A stretch of DNA of 64,000 nucleotides, taken from assembly GCA_050485385.1 (NCBI GenBank), contig JBJHBG010000005.1, forward strand, positions 1-64,000. The letters run 5' to 3'. A program made the translations under genes and the position numbers. This DNA comes from RECO01 sp050485385. Its GTDB lineage: Bacteria > Pseudomonadota > Alphaproteobacteria > Geminicoccales > Geminicoccaceae. The notes below the pieces were generated by a model. It ran no database searches. It saw only the letters and a program-made list of their open reading frames with translations, and was not told where the DNA came from. Shown in pieces: positions 47,531 to 56,099 of the stretch; the stretch's first letter is position 1, and every line of letters starts with the position of its first letter.

Positions 47531-50300
47531 GCGGCCAAGGCCGCAACCCAGACGCGAAGCCGGTCGTCGCGCTTTCGGCGCGGCGCCGGTTTTGCTCGTT
47601 CTGCTGCTGGCTGGTGCCGCCTTGCCGGTGTCCGTCGCCGCCCAGACGCCGACCGCAGCAACGCCGGTCGACGAGGCGGTGGCCATCGAGCGACCGCAGA
47701 TCCGTTTCGGCCGGCATCCCGGTTTCCGGCGCATCGCGCTCGAGTGGTCCGAGCCCATGCCGGTCGACGTGGACGTGGCGGACGGCGTCGTCTCCCTCGC
47801 CTTCGGCCGGCCGGCGGTACCCGAGGATTTCTTCGCCGTCAACGACGTCGAGGGTCGGCTGCAGGCGGTGGTCCGCCGCGTCGAGGCGACGCCCGACCGA
47901 GTGGACCTGTTCCTGCGCGATGGCGTCCGCGTCCGGAGCCTGAGCCTCCGTGATGGCCGCATCCACGGCCTCGACTTCGCCGATCCCCTCGCCGCCGGCC
48001 CGGCGCCGACGGCTGCATTGAGCCTGCCGCCACGGCGTCGCGATGCGGACTTTCCCGCCGTGTCCGCACCGAGCCCCAGGACGCCCACCGAGTCCCCGCC
48101 GACGACGCTTGCAGCGCCGGTCGAGACCGCCGACACGCTGGCGGCCGAGCCGGCCCGCGCCCGGCCCTGGTCGGAGGCGGACGGCCCGGTGCGCGCGGCG
48201 CCGCAACCCGTCCCCGCCTTGCCCACGGCTGACCGCTGGGCGGCGCTGCCCGATGTCGAGGCGACGGAACCGGCACCGGCCGAGGCGGAGCCACCGCCGA
48301 CGGCCGAGGTCGAGCCGGAGGCACCGCCGCTCCCCGACGCGACCCCGGCGCCGGCCGAGCCGCCGCCGGTCGCCGTCGTTGCGGTTCCGGACGTAGCCGA
48401 CCAACCCGCCGCGATGCCCGCCGATGCCGACCTCTGGGTCACGCGTAGCGAGGCGGGCTGGCGCTTCGTCACGGCGGAAGCGGCTCCGGTCGCGATCTGG
48501 CGCCGCGGCGGCGAGCTCTGGGTGGTGCTGCCGTACCCGGCAGCGGATGCTCGCGCCCTGGTGCTCGAAGCGGATGCGAGCCGACTGGAGCACGACGCCG
48601 CCTGGGTGCTGCGCCTCGAGGTGGAGGCGAACGTGGGGCTCCAGGTCGACCGGGACGACGCCGCCTGGCTGGTCCGTCGCAGCGCCGTGGACGCGGCAGC
48701 GCCGTCGTCACCGCTGCCATCACTCGCTGACCTGCCCCGATTCGACGTGCACGACCCGTGGCTGGACACGGTGCTGGAGGTCGTGCCCGTCGCGGAGCCC
48801 GGCCTCGGAGTCGAGGCGTTGCGGCGCGACGGGGCCAGGGCGTGGTGGCCGACCTTGCAGGGTGTGGTTCTGTACGATCCGACCGGCGCGGCGCACGCTG
48901 GCCCCGGCTCCACGACCTTCGCCCTGCCGCCGCGACCGCAGCCCGGGCCGCTGCTCGGTCTCGCCGGCCCGACGCCGGCGCCAGAGGAGGTGCGGACGAC
49001 GCGGCTCGAGCTGGAGCGGGCGCTGTTCGAGGATCCCGCCCCCGAGCGGCGAGTAGCGCTCGTCCGATTCCTGCTCGGGCAGGCGATGCCCTACGACGCG
49101 CTCGCCGTGCTCGACGCGGCACCGCCGGTCGTTGAGCCCGGCGATGCGGAGGCGCGGATGCAGGCGCTGGGTGCGGTTGCCGCGATCGTCGCCGGCCGTG
49201 CCCGTGGGGGCGTGGAGAGTCTGCCGGACCCGGCCGATCACGACGACCCGGAACTCTGGCTCTGGCAGGCGATCGCCTTGGGCAAGCTCGGCGAGGTGGA
49301 GGAGGGCGGTGCTGCGTTCGCGCGTTCCGGCCAGGCCTGGCGGACCTATCCCGAGCCGCTGCGCCGCGAGGTGGCCCTGCATGCCGGACGCACCGCGTTG
49401 GCGTTGGGCGCGCCGCAGATCGCCGCCGCCCTGCTCGACCACGTCGACGCCGACGGTACGTCGCCCAGCCTCCAGGATCCGTTGGCGCTCCTGCGGGTCG
49501 AGGTCCTGGCGGCGCGCGGGCAGCGCGGCGAGGCCGAGGCGCTTCTCGTGGCGATGGCGAATGGCGAGGATGCGGAACTCGCTAGGCAGGCCCGTTTCCT
49601 CCGCCACCGCCTGGCGCTCGAACGCTGGGACAGCGCCACCGCCGACGGCCTCGCCGAACTCGAGGCAGACCTTCCCGCGTGGCGTGGCCGGCCGGGCGAA
49701 GACCAGGTCTGGCGGCTGCTCGCCACCTACCGCGCTGCGGCGGGCGATGGCCCCGGTGCCCTCGAGGCGTGGGCGTTCGCCCGGCGTGCGGACCCCGGTG
49801 CGGCGGCAGAGCCGGACGTTGCCGAGCGCGACGTCATGCAGCGTTTGGTGCAGGGCGATCCGCCATTCGCGGATGATCTGGCCGGCGCCGTCGCCGCCGT
49901 TCACCGCTATCCCGAATGGTTGCCGGCCGGCCCCGACCGAGCGCGACTCCTCGACCGGCTCGCGACCCGCGTTGCGGCCGAGACCGACGCCCTGCACGTC
50001 GCCGACAGCCTGCTCGTCCATGCCCTGGCGGAGCCGCTGCCGCGGGCGCTGGAGCAGACGCTGCGCCTGCACCTGGCGGAACTGCGGCTGCGTCGGCACG
50101 TGCCGGCGCAGGCGCTGGATGCGTTGGCCCCGCTCGCCGACGTCGAGAGCGCTGCCGTGGAGGAGCTGCGCGAGCGCGCGCTTGCCGAGCGCCGCACCGG
50201 CGAGACACGGGCGGCCACACTGCCGTCCGCGATCGAAGGCGACACCGTCGAGGACGCCCTCGCCGCCGCCCGCGCCCTCTTGGAAGGCAACACGCCGTAG
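47505..50300 (+). CDS. Unknown 931-residue exported protein, Pro/Ala-rich with helical-repeat C-terminus
   Basis: ATG 47505 (AGGCGGAG 4 nt upstream) overlaps the end of cheZ by 26 nt. A basic N-terminus leads into the hydrophobic stretch GAAPVLLVLLLAGAALPVSVAAQTP, a signal peptide or anchor. A beta-rich region (~55-155; FRRIALEWSEPMPVDVDVAD) resembles AMIN-like domains. It is followed by a low-complexity Pro/Ala/Glu linker (~160-305), a second globular part, and from ~500 a long run of helices with TPR-like periodicity (ALAVLDAAPPVVEPGDAEAR). I do not recognise a named family. Its place between cheZ and flagellar genes suggests an envelope or motility role. It could also be a scaffold like TPR/AMIN polarity proteins. 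Confidence 0.75.
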   Translation: MRCWRVSTERPRPQPRREAGRRAFGAAPVLLVLLLAGAALPVSVAAQTPTAATPVDEAVAIERPQIRFGRHPGFRRIALEWSEPMPVDVDVADGVVSLAFGRPAVPEDFFAVNDVEGRLQAVVRRVEATPDRVDLFLRDGVRVRSLSLRDGRIHGLDFADPLAAGPAPTAALSLPPRRRDADFPAVSAPSPRTPTESPPTTLAAPVETADTLAAEPARARPWSEADGPVRAAPQPVPALPTADRWAALPDVEATEPAPAEAEPPPTAEVEPEAPPLPDATPAPAEPPPVAVVAVPDVADQPAAMPADADLWVTRSEAGWRFVTAEAAPVAIWRRGGELWVVLPYPAADARALVLEADASRLEHDAAWVLRLEVEANVGLQVDRDDAAWLVRRSAVDAAAPSSPLPSLADLPRFDVHDPWLDTVLEVVPVAEPGLGVEALRRDGARAWWPTLQGVVLYDPTGAAHAGPGSTTFALPPRPQPGPLLGLAGPTPAPEEVRTTRLELERALFEDPAPERRVALVRFLLGQAMPYDALAVLDAAPPVVEPGDAEARMQALGAVAAIVAGRARGGVESLPDPADHDDPELWLWQAIALGKLGEVEEGGAAFARSGQAWRTYPEPLRREVALHAGRTALALGAPQIAAALLDHVDADGTSPSLQDPLALLRVEVLAARGQRGEAEALLVAMANGEDAELARQARFLRHRLALERWDSATADGLAELEADLPAWRGRPGEDQVWRLLATYRAAAGDGPGALEAWAFARRADPGAAAEPDVAERDVMQRLVQGDPPFADDLAGAVAAVHRYPEWLPAGPDRARLLDRLATRVAAETDALHVADSLLVHALAEPLPRALEQTLRLHLAELRLRRHVPAQALDALAPLADVESAAVEELRERALAERRTGETRAATLPSAIEGDTVEDALAAARALLEGNTP

Positions 50301-50748
50301 CGCGGCGAGGCTGGCGAAAGGCGAGGGCGCTCTTGCCACTGGACCGACCGTGAGCAAGGGTCCGGGGCGTGCGCGGCCACGCTGTACGGCCGGGCGCCTG
50401 GGGTCTTGGCTGCGGTCGACGTCGGCGACGCGCCAGGTGGCGAACCGGAGGTGGAAGCCGTCGGGGTAGGGCGGACGGCGACGGGCTGGCCGGGCAAGGC
50501 GGCGGAAAGCTGGAGGCCGAGGCACCGCGCGCCGTGCTCGGGCCGCCAGCGCGGGTAGCCGTCGTGGTGGGTGCGGCGGTGTCGGGCGCGCGATGCGGAG
50601 CCGCTGGAGCCAGACGCCGAGCCGCACCGTCGCCTCCCGCCCGCCCCGCGCCGGATGCGCCGGCAAAGCGCAGTCCGGTTAACCCCGCTGTCGCCCCGGT
50701 CCCTACCCCGCGGAAAGCCGTCGCACCGCCGCCGTTGGGGGCTCGGCG
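50301..50748. other. Non-coding or degraded 448-bp gap
   Basis: This lies between the convergent ends of the 931-residue gene and flgH. Short Pro/Ala/Arg-rich frames run through it on both strands, but none has a convincing start or any family motif. No tRNA, repeat or clear terminator was seen. It may be the remains of a gene. Confidence 0.4.
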
Positions 50749-51486
50749 TCAGAAGGGCAGGATGACGTCCAGCACCTGCGAGCCGTAGCGCGGCTGCTGG
50801 ACGTCCGTGAGCTGGCCGCGGCCGCCATAGGCGACGCGCAGCTCGGCGATCTTCTCGTGGCTGATGGTGTTCGTCGGCGAGATGTCTTCGGGCCGCACCA
50901 CGCCGGCGACGATCAGCTCGCGCATCTCGTAGTTGACGCGCACTTCCTGGCGGCCCTGGATCACGAAATTGCCGTTCGGCAGCGTTTGCACGATGATCGC
51001 GGCGATGTCGGTGTTGATGTCCTCGTTGCGGCGGGTGGAGCCGCGCCCCTGGTTGCGGAGCGAGCTGCTGAGGGCCACCGCGTCCGCCGGGTCGAAGCCG
51101 CCGCCGATGGCATTGGCGAGCGCGACGTTCAGGTTGAAGAGCCCGTCGATCCCCATGTCCTCACGGTTCGTTCGTCCGCGCTCGGTCTCGTTGCGCAAGG
51201 ACGCCTGGTCCTTGATCGTCACGTTGACGGTGAGCACGTCGCCGATCTGGCGGGCGCGCTGGTCGCGGAAGAAGCCGCGAGCGCCGGTTCGCCAGAGCGA
51301 GTTGGGCGACATCGGCTCGGCCGACTGCGCCACCGGCATCGGCATCGACACCGGGCGGTAGTCGGGCTGGCGCACGGGATCCTCGATCGGCGACAGCTCG
51401 GGCGCGCGGCCGATGTTGGCGAGCCGGTCGGCGGCGTTGCAGCCGCCGAGGACGAGGGCGATCACGAGCAGCGAGGCGGTCCTCAT
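50749..51486 (-). CDS. flgH: Flagellar L-ring lipoprotein FlgH
   Basis: The 245-residue protein has a lipobox (VLGGC-N, Cys16) and the family body SLWRTGARGFFRDQRARQIG, DVLTVNVTIKDQASLRNETE, the QTLPNGNFVIQGRQEVRVNY strand and GVVRPEDISPTNTISHEKIA. It forms the L-ring around the rod in the outer membrane. Its ATG overlaps the flgA stop (ATGA) with GGAG upstream. It is last in flgF-flgG-flgA-flgH; flgI is not adjacent. Confidence 0.95.
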   Translation of the reverse strand: MRTASLLVIALVLGGCNAADRLANIGRAPELSPIEDPVRQPDYRPVSMPMPVAQSAEPMSPNSLWRTGARGFFRDQRARQIGDVLTVNVTIKDQASLRNETERGRTNREDMGIDGLFNLNVALANAIGGGFDPADAVALSSSLRNQGRGSTRRNEDINTDIAAIIVQTLPNGNFVIQGRQEVRVNYEMRELIVAGVVRPEDISPTNTISHEKIAELRVAYGGRGQLTDVQQPRYGSQVLDVILPF

Positions 51487-52205
51487 CGACCGGTCTCCAT
51501 CAACAGGGTGTGGGCGTCGACGACGCGGCCTTCGACGACGGCGCCGGTGGCGGGGTTGCGGGCGGGGATGCGCTCGCCGAGCGCGCCGTCGCGCTGCGCC
51601 ATCGCCTGCGTTTCAAGGGTGAGTGCGCCACGACGGTAGATCAGGATCACCTCGTCGCCGCGGCGGACCACGATCGGTGCGCCGACGGCCTGCCGAACCA
51701 CCGGGCGGCCTTGGGCCAGAGGCCGTCGGACTTCCTGGCCGATCAGTTCGTCGGCCGCGAGGATCCAGTCGGCGCGGAGGCGCGAGTCGGCGTGCCACGC
51801 AACGTCGAGGTCGGCGGCGGTGACGATGCTGCCGACGGCGAGTGCCGCCGCCGGCACCGGTATGGCGACGACCGCCGCCACCTCGCCCTCGAGCCGCAAC
51901 GTCATCGGGGTTACCGCGTCGGTGCGGATGACGATCTCGGCCATGAAGCGATCGCGCGGCAGCATGGTGAGCGTGCCGAGCCGGAGTTCGGCGTCCGCGG
52001 CGTAGGGATTGGCCAGCGGCAGGCCGGGTCGGGCGACGGCGATCCGCACCGCGTCCGCCGCGAGCGCATCCGCGAGCGGCGCCTGCAACAGACGCTCGAC
52101 CGCGGCCTGGTCGAAGGGTTCACCCGGACGCAGCACCAACTCGCCCGCGAGCGGTGCCGTCATCATGGTTAACGAGCAAAGGCAAACGGCGAGGAGCCGC
52201 AACAT
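51483..52205 (-). CDS. flgA: Flagellar basal-body P-ring assembly chaperone FlgA
   Basis: This 240-residue secreted protein (signal peptide LLAVCLCSLTMMTAPLAGE) ends in the SAF/ChapFlgA domain: LAVGSIVTAADLDVAWHADS, IGQEVRRPLAQGRPVVRQAV, IVVRRGDEVILIYRRGALTL and GERIPARNPATGAVVEGRVV. It helps FlgI form the P-ring. A GAGGT site lies before the ATG, 3 nt after flgG ends. Confidence 0.92.
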   Translation of the reverse strand: MLRLLAVCLCSLTMMTAPLAGELVLRPGEPFDQAAVERLLQAPLADALAADAVRIAVARPGLPLANPYAADAELRLGTLTMLPRDRFMAEIVIRTDAVTPMTLRLEGEVAAVVAIPVPAAALAVGSIVTAADLDVAWHADSRLRADWILAADELIGQEVRRPLAQGRPVVRQAVGAPIVVRRGDEVILIYRRGALTLETQAMAQRDGALGERIPARNPATGAVVEGRVVDAHTLLMETGR

Positions 52206-52208
52206 GGT

Positions 52209-52994
52209 TCACCTCAGGCGAGTGACCGACGCCAACATCTCATCGCCTGCACTGATGACTTTAGAGTTAAGATCGTAGGCCCGCTGCGCGGTGATCAGCG
52301 TCGTCATCTCCAGGATCGGATCGACGTTGGAGCTCTCGACGAAGCCCTGCAGCAGCGTGCCGGCCTGCTCGGTGCCGGGCTCCATGATGTTGGCCGGGCC
52401 GCTCGACGGCGTCTCCAGCAGGAGGTTGTTGCCGATCGCCTCGAGGCCGACGGGATTGACGAAGGTGGCAAGCTCGAGCCGGCCCACCTCGACCGGGTCG
52501 ATCTCGCCCGCCAGCTTGATCTGTACGACGCCGTACTGGTTGATCGCGATGTCGATCGCTTCGGCCGGGATCTGGATGCCGGGGGCGATCTCGTAGCCGT
52601 CGGCGTTGACCAGAATGCCGTCGGGGCTGATCTGGAAGTGGCCGCTGCGGGTGTAGGCCTCGCGGCCGTCCGGCAGCTCGACGACGAAGAAGCCTTCGCC
52701 CTGGATCGCCAGGTCGAGGGGGTTGGACGTCGCCACCAGATCGCCCTGCTCGTGGACCCGGTAGACGGCCGCGGCCTTGACGCCCAGGCCCACCTGCACA
52801 CCCGTCGGCACCACCGTGCCGGCGTCCGAGGTCGCCGAGCCGATCCGACGCTGGCTCTGATAGAGCAGGTCCTGGAACTCCGGCCGACGGCGCTTGTAGC
52901 CGGTCGTCGTCATGTTGGCGATGTTGTTCGAGATGGTCTCGACGAAGAGCTGCTGGGCCATCATGCCCGTCGCAGCGACGTTCAACGCGCGCAT
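52209..52994 (-). CDS. flgG: Flagellar distal rod protein FlgG
   Basis: At 261 residues it fits the family. The N-terminal rod motif MRALNVAATGMMAQQLFVET with SNNIANMTTTGYKRRRPEFQ, GFFVVELPDGREAYTRSGHF, and the C-terminal SNVDPILEMTTLITAQRAYD, LNSKVISAGDEML are diagnostic. It polymerises as the distal rod through the P and L rings. It lies 11 nt after flgF with GGAG before the ATG. Confidence 0.96.
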   Translation of the reverse strand: MRALNVAATGMMAQQLFVETISNNIANMTTTGYKRRRPEFQDLLYQSQRRIGSATSDAGTVVPTGVQVGLGVKAAAVYRVHEQGDLVATSNPLDLAIQGEGFFVVELPDGREAYTRSGHFQISPDGILVNADGYEIAPGIQIPAEAIDIAINQYGVVQIKLAGEIDPVEVGRLELATFVNPVGLEAIGNNLLLETPSSGPANIMEPGTEQAGTLLQGFVESSNVDPILEMTTLITAQRAYDLNSKVISAGDEMLASVTRLR

Positions 52995-53005
52995 CGTCAG
53001 CTCCT

Positions 53006-53731
53006 TCAGCTACGCATGTCGAGCTGACGCTCGACGGCTTGGCGGGAAAGTTCGTGCTGGGCCTCGATCAGCTTCTGCGTCGCCTCGAAGGCCCGGGTGG
53101 TCTCGATCATCGCGGTCATGGCCAGGATCGGCTGGACGTTGGAGGCCTCCAGGGCCCCCTGGTAGACGACGGAGCCCTCGGCGATCTCGGGCACCTCCTC
53201 GGTCGCGAACAGCATCGCTCCCTCGCGCACGAAGCGTTCCGGCTCCAGAAAGCGCGCGCGCTGCAGGGTGCCCAGGATCTCGCCGTCGATCGACAGCGTG
53301 CCGTCGGCGGCCACGTGCAGGGCGTTGGGCTCCTCGCCGGGCAGGGCGATCGGCTGATCGTCGACGTCGAGCACCGGATGGCCGTCGTGGGTGACGATCT
53401 GGTTCTGGTCGTCGAGCCGGAAGTGGCCGGCGCGCGTGTAGCGAATGCCGTTGTCGGTTTCGACGGCGAAGAAGCCGTCGCCGGCGATGGCGAAGTCGAG
53501 CGGGCTGCGGGTGACCTTCATCTCGCCTTCGGTGAGGTCGGGCCGAGGGGTGACGTCCTGCACGTAGGCGACACCGACCCTTCGGCTGGCCCGCTGGATC
53601 ACCGCCTCGAAGGTCATGTCTTCGGCGAGATATCCGGTCGTGTTCGCGTTGGCGACGTTGTTCGCGATGACGCCGAGCTGACGCTCGAGGCCGAGCTGGC
53701 GACTGAGGGCGACGTAGCCGGTGGCATCCAT
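53006..53731 (-). CDS. flgF: Flagellar proximal rod protein FlgF
   Basis: ATG 53731 gives 241 residues starting MDATGYVALSRQLGLERQLG, with IANNVANANTTGYLAEDMTF, GDGFFAVETDNGIRYTRAGH, VYQGALEASNVQPILAMTAM and a coiled C-terminal helix (TTRAFEATQKLIEAQHELSR). It is a rod protein paired with FlgG. A longer open frame upstream (53809) is rejected because it precedes the conserved start. It is the first gene of the minus-strand flagellar operon, divergent from fliL. Confidence 0.93.
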   Translation of the reverse strand: MDATGYVALSRQLGLERQLGVIANNVANANTTGYLAEDMTFEAVIQRASRRVGVAYVQDVTPRPDLTEGEMKVTRSPLDFAIAGDGFFAVETDNGIRYTRAGHFRLDDQNQIVTHDGHPVLDVDDQPIALPGEEPNALHVAADGTLSIDGEILGTLQRARFLEPERFVREGAMLFATEEVPEIAEGSVVYQGALEASNVQPILAMTAMIETTRAFEATQKLIEAQHELSRQAVERQLDMRS

Positions 53732-53801
53732 CGAGAAGGGCTCCGTGGCGGTCGAAAGGACCGATCGAGCCCGCCTTGCGCAATGGCCGTGCCAACCGCG
53801 A

Positions 53802-53816
53802 TTAACCACGATTTCC
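53802..53816 (+). promoter_or_regulatory. CtrA-like box in the divergent flgF/fliL promoter region
   Basis: TTAACCACGATTTCC keeps the first half-site of TTAA-N7-TTAA and TT of the second. It lies between divergent flagellar operons, 71 nt from the flgF ATG and 155 nt from fliL, and resembles the box before cheY (TTTACCCGGATTTAA). Confidence 0.35.
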
Positions 53817-53970
53817 GCGGCGCCGACCGTGGCCCGGCAACGGTCCCGCCGGTTCCGTGTGGCAGGAACTGCCGAGCGGCGGCCGTTTCGACCGGGTGGG
53901 AAAGGTTTTGTTTACCTCGTGGGCGCAAGCTCCGCCTCGATCGACCAACCTCCATGCCGGGAACCCCGCG

Positions 53971-54477
53971 ATGGCCGAGACCGAAGCGAACGCCGAGACC
54001 AAGCCCGGCAAGGGTGGAAGAAAAAAGCTCGTGCTGGTCGCGGCAGCGGCGGTCGCGCTGGCGGGTGGTGCCGGCGGTGCGGTCGTCGGCCTCGGCCTGC
54101 TCGACGGCGGCGACGAGCCGTCGGTCGCCGAGGCGGCCGACGTCGAACCGGCGCCGGTGCCGGCGGGTGCGGCGCCGATGTTCGTCGAACTGCCGCAGAT
54201 GCTGGTGAACCTCTCCGTCGGCGACGGACGCCCCCGGTTCTTGAAGCTCGGCGTCGCCGTCGAGGTCACCGATCCGCTGGTCGCCGATCGCATCGCCCAG
54301 CTCAGCCCGCGCATCGTCGACAGCTTTCAGATGTATCTGCGCACGTTGACGCCGGACGAGTTGCAGAGTCCGGGTGCCATGTTCCGCCTGAAGGAAGACC
54401 TGCACGTCCGCATCCACCAAGCGATCCAGCCGAACCGGGTCAGCGACGTGCTGTTCAAGGAAATGCTGGTCCAGTAG
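53971..54477 (+). CDS. fliL: Flagellar basal-body protein FliL
   Basis: The protein has 168 residues from ATG 53971; an upstream in-frame ATG adds unrelated sequence. A short Lys-rich cytoplasmic tail precedes one membrane helix (LVLVAAAAVALAGGAGGAVV). The periplasmic FliL domain follows, with FVELPQMLVNLSVGDGRPRF, LKLGVAVEVTDPLVADRIA and the C-terminal IHQAIQPNRVSDVLFKEMLV. FliL surrounds the stator and rod and supports torque. It is the first gene of fliL-fliM-orf126-MotE-like. Confidence 0.93.
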   Translation: MAETEANAETKPGKGGRKKLVLVAAAAVALAGGAGGAVVGLGLLDGGDEPSVAEAADVEPAPVPAGAAPMFVELPQMLVNLSVGDGRPRFLKLGVAVEVTDPLVADRIAQLSPRIVDSFQMYLRTLTPDELQSPGAMFRLKEDLHVRIHQAIQPNRVSDVLFKEMLVQ

Positions 54478-54505
54478 CCCGCCGACGGCAGCGACGGAGA
54501 TATCC

Positions 54506-55726
54506 ATGGCCGGCCCCGACGACATCGCCCCGCAAGACTCCGACGACGCCGTCGACCAGGACGCGATGGCCGCCGAATGGGCGGCCATGGCTGGCGGCGA
54601 CGACGAGGAGGACGACGACGCGGGCGCCGCCGACCTTGCCGGTAGTGCGGCGGCGGAGCCGGACGAGGACGACGACGCCCTGGCGGCGTCGTGGGCGCAG
54701 CTCATGACGAGCGAGACCGAGGCCGGCAACGCGCCGTTGGAGACGACGGCCGAGCCGCAAGGCCGCGTCTTGAACCAGGACGAGATCGACAGCCTGCTCG
54801 GGGTTGCCGACCAAGCGCCGGCCGAGGCCCAGGGCGGCCTGATGGCGCTGTTGAACAACAACAGCATCGCCTACGAACGCCTGCCGATGCTGGAGATCGT
54901 GTTCGATCGCCTCGTCCGCATGCTCACCACCAGCCTGCGCAACTTCACCAGTGAGAACGTCGACGTCGCCATCGAGAACATCGCGTCGCTGCGCTTCGGC
55001 GACTATTTGAACTCGGTACCGCTGCCGGCGATGATCGGGGTGTTCCGGGCGGTCGAATGGGACAATTTCGGCCTCGTGACGGTCGACAGCCCGATGATCT
55101 ACTCGATCGTCGACGTACTGCTCGGCGGTCGCCGCGGCACCGCGCCGATGCGCGTCGAGGGTCGTCCCTACACCACCATCGAGGGCAATCTGGTCACCCG
55201 CCTGATCGGGTTGCTCCTGCACGACTTCAGCGTCGCCTTCAGCCCGATCACCAGCGTGCGCTTCGACTTCGAGCGACTGGAGACCAACCCCCGTTTCGCC
55301 GCCATCGCCCGGCCCGGCAACGCCGCCGTCGTGTTCAAGCTCAGGGTCGACATGGAGGATCGCGGCGGCTGCCTCGAGGTGCTGCTTCCCTATGCCACGC
55401 TGGAGCCCGCGCGCGACCTTCTGTTGCAGATGTTCATGGGTGAGCGCTTCGGCCGGGACTCCATCTGGGAAGGCCATCTCGCCCGCGAGATCCTGTCGAC
55501 CGACGTGCAGCTCGAGGCCGTGCTCGATCAGCAGAGCCTGTCCTTGGGCGACGTGCTGGCGTTCCGGGTAGGGACCGTGCTCGATCTCAATGCCACGGCC
55601 GAATCCCCCATCCAACTCCGCTGCGGTCACGTGCCCATGTTCACCGGACACATCGGCCGCACCGGCGACCATCTGGCCATCAAGGTCGATCGACGCATCC
55701 ACGAGAAGGCAGAAGAGGATGTCTGA
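54506..55726 (+). CDS. fliM: Flagellar motor switch protein FliM with acidic N-terminal extension
   Basis: The core is normal: GRVLNQDEIDSLLG (CheY-P binding motif, ~87-99), the middle domain with VWENIASLRF-like VAIENIASLRFGDYLNSVP, VLLGGRRGTAPMRVEGRPYT, and the C-terminal SpoA/FliN-like domain (VQLEAVLDQQSLSLGDVLAF). Before the motif sits an ~86-residue Asp/Glu-rich extension, so the total is 406 residues against ~330 in many species. The extension has two similar helices, DAMAAEWAAMAGG and DALAASWAQLMTS. It is 28 nt after fliL (GGAG before the ATG). FliM receives the CheY signal made by the cheY-cheZ genes at 46489-47530. Confidence 0.94.
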   Translation: MAGPDDIAPQDSDDAVDQDAMAAEWAAMAGGDDEEDDDAGAADLAGSAAAEPDEDDDALAASWAQLMTSETEAGNAPLETTAEPQGRVLNQDEIDSLLGVADQAPAEAQGGLMALLNNNSIAYERLPMLEIVFDRLVRMLTTSLRNFTSENVDVAIENIASLRFGDYLNSVPLPAMIGVFRAVEWDNFGLVTVDSPMIYSIVDVLLGGRRGTAPMRVEGRPYTTIEGNLVTRLIGLLLHDFSVAFSPITSVRFDFERLETNPRFAAIARPGNAAVVFKLRVDMEDRGGCLEVLLPYATLEPARDLLLQMFMGERFGRDSIWEGHLAREILSTDVQLEAVLDQQSLSLGDVLAFRVGTVLDLNATAESPIQLRCGHVPMFTGHIGRTGDHLAIKVDRRIHEKAEEDV

Positions 55727-56099
55727 GTACTGGTTCGATCTCGTCGTCTCGGGTCTGCTCGTGGTCACCATCGTGCACCTGTTCGTGGTGCAGCGCCGGC
55801 TCGCCGCGTTCCGCGCCGAGCGCGACCGGCTCCAGGCGTTCGTGACCGCGCTCGACCTCACCGTTGAGCGGGCGGAGGCGGCGATCCGCAAGCTGAAGCA
55901 GGTGCAGGGCGTCGGCGCCGAGCCGGCGTCCGGCAGGCCCCAGGTCCTCCGTCAGCGGAGCGCCGAGGAACTGATGGACGCGGCCAACGCGGGCAGCCGT
56001 CAGCGCCGGCCGGCGCAGCCTGGTTCGAGCGCCGCCGCGCCGGACGAGGGCAAGGGCGGCCTCGCCGCCCTGTTGAAGTCGGTCGCGGGACAGAACTGA
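55719..56099 (+). CDS. Small single-helix flagellar-cluster protein (DUF6468-like)
   Basis: The 126-residue protein begins MSEYWFDLVVSGLLVVTIVH with one membrane helix, followed by a coiled coil (RRLAAFRAERDRLQAFVTAL, then ERAEAAIRKLKQVQ) and a disordered Ala/Gly/Pro tail ending GLAALLKSVAGQN. Its ATG overlaps the fliM stop by 8 nt, and its own stop overlaps the next ATG by 1 nt. I believe proteins of this shape downstream of fliM in alphaproteobacteria are annotated DUF6468, but this is from memory. A role in motor or export assembly is inferred from position only. Confidence 0.72.
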   Translation: MSEYWFDLVVSGLLVVTIVHLFVVQRRLAAFRAERDRLQAFVTALDLTVERAEAAIRKLKQVQGVGAEPASGRPQVLRQRSAEELMDAANAGSRQRRPAQPGSSAAAPDEGKGGLAALLKSVAGQN

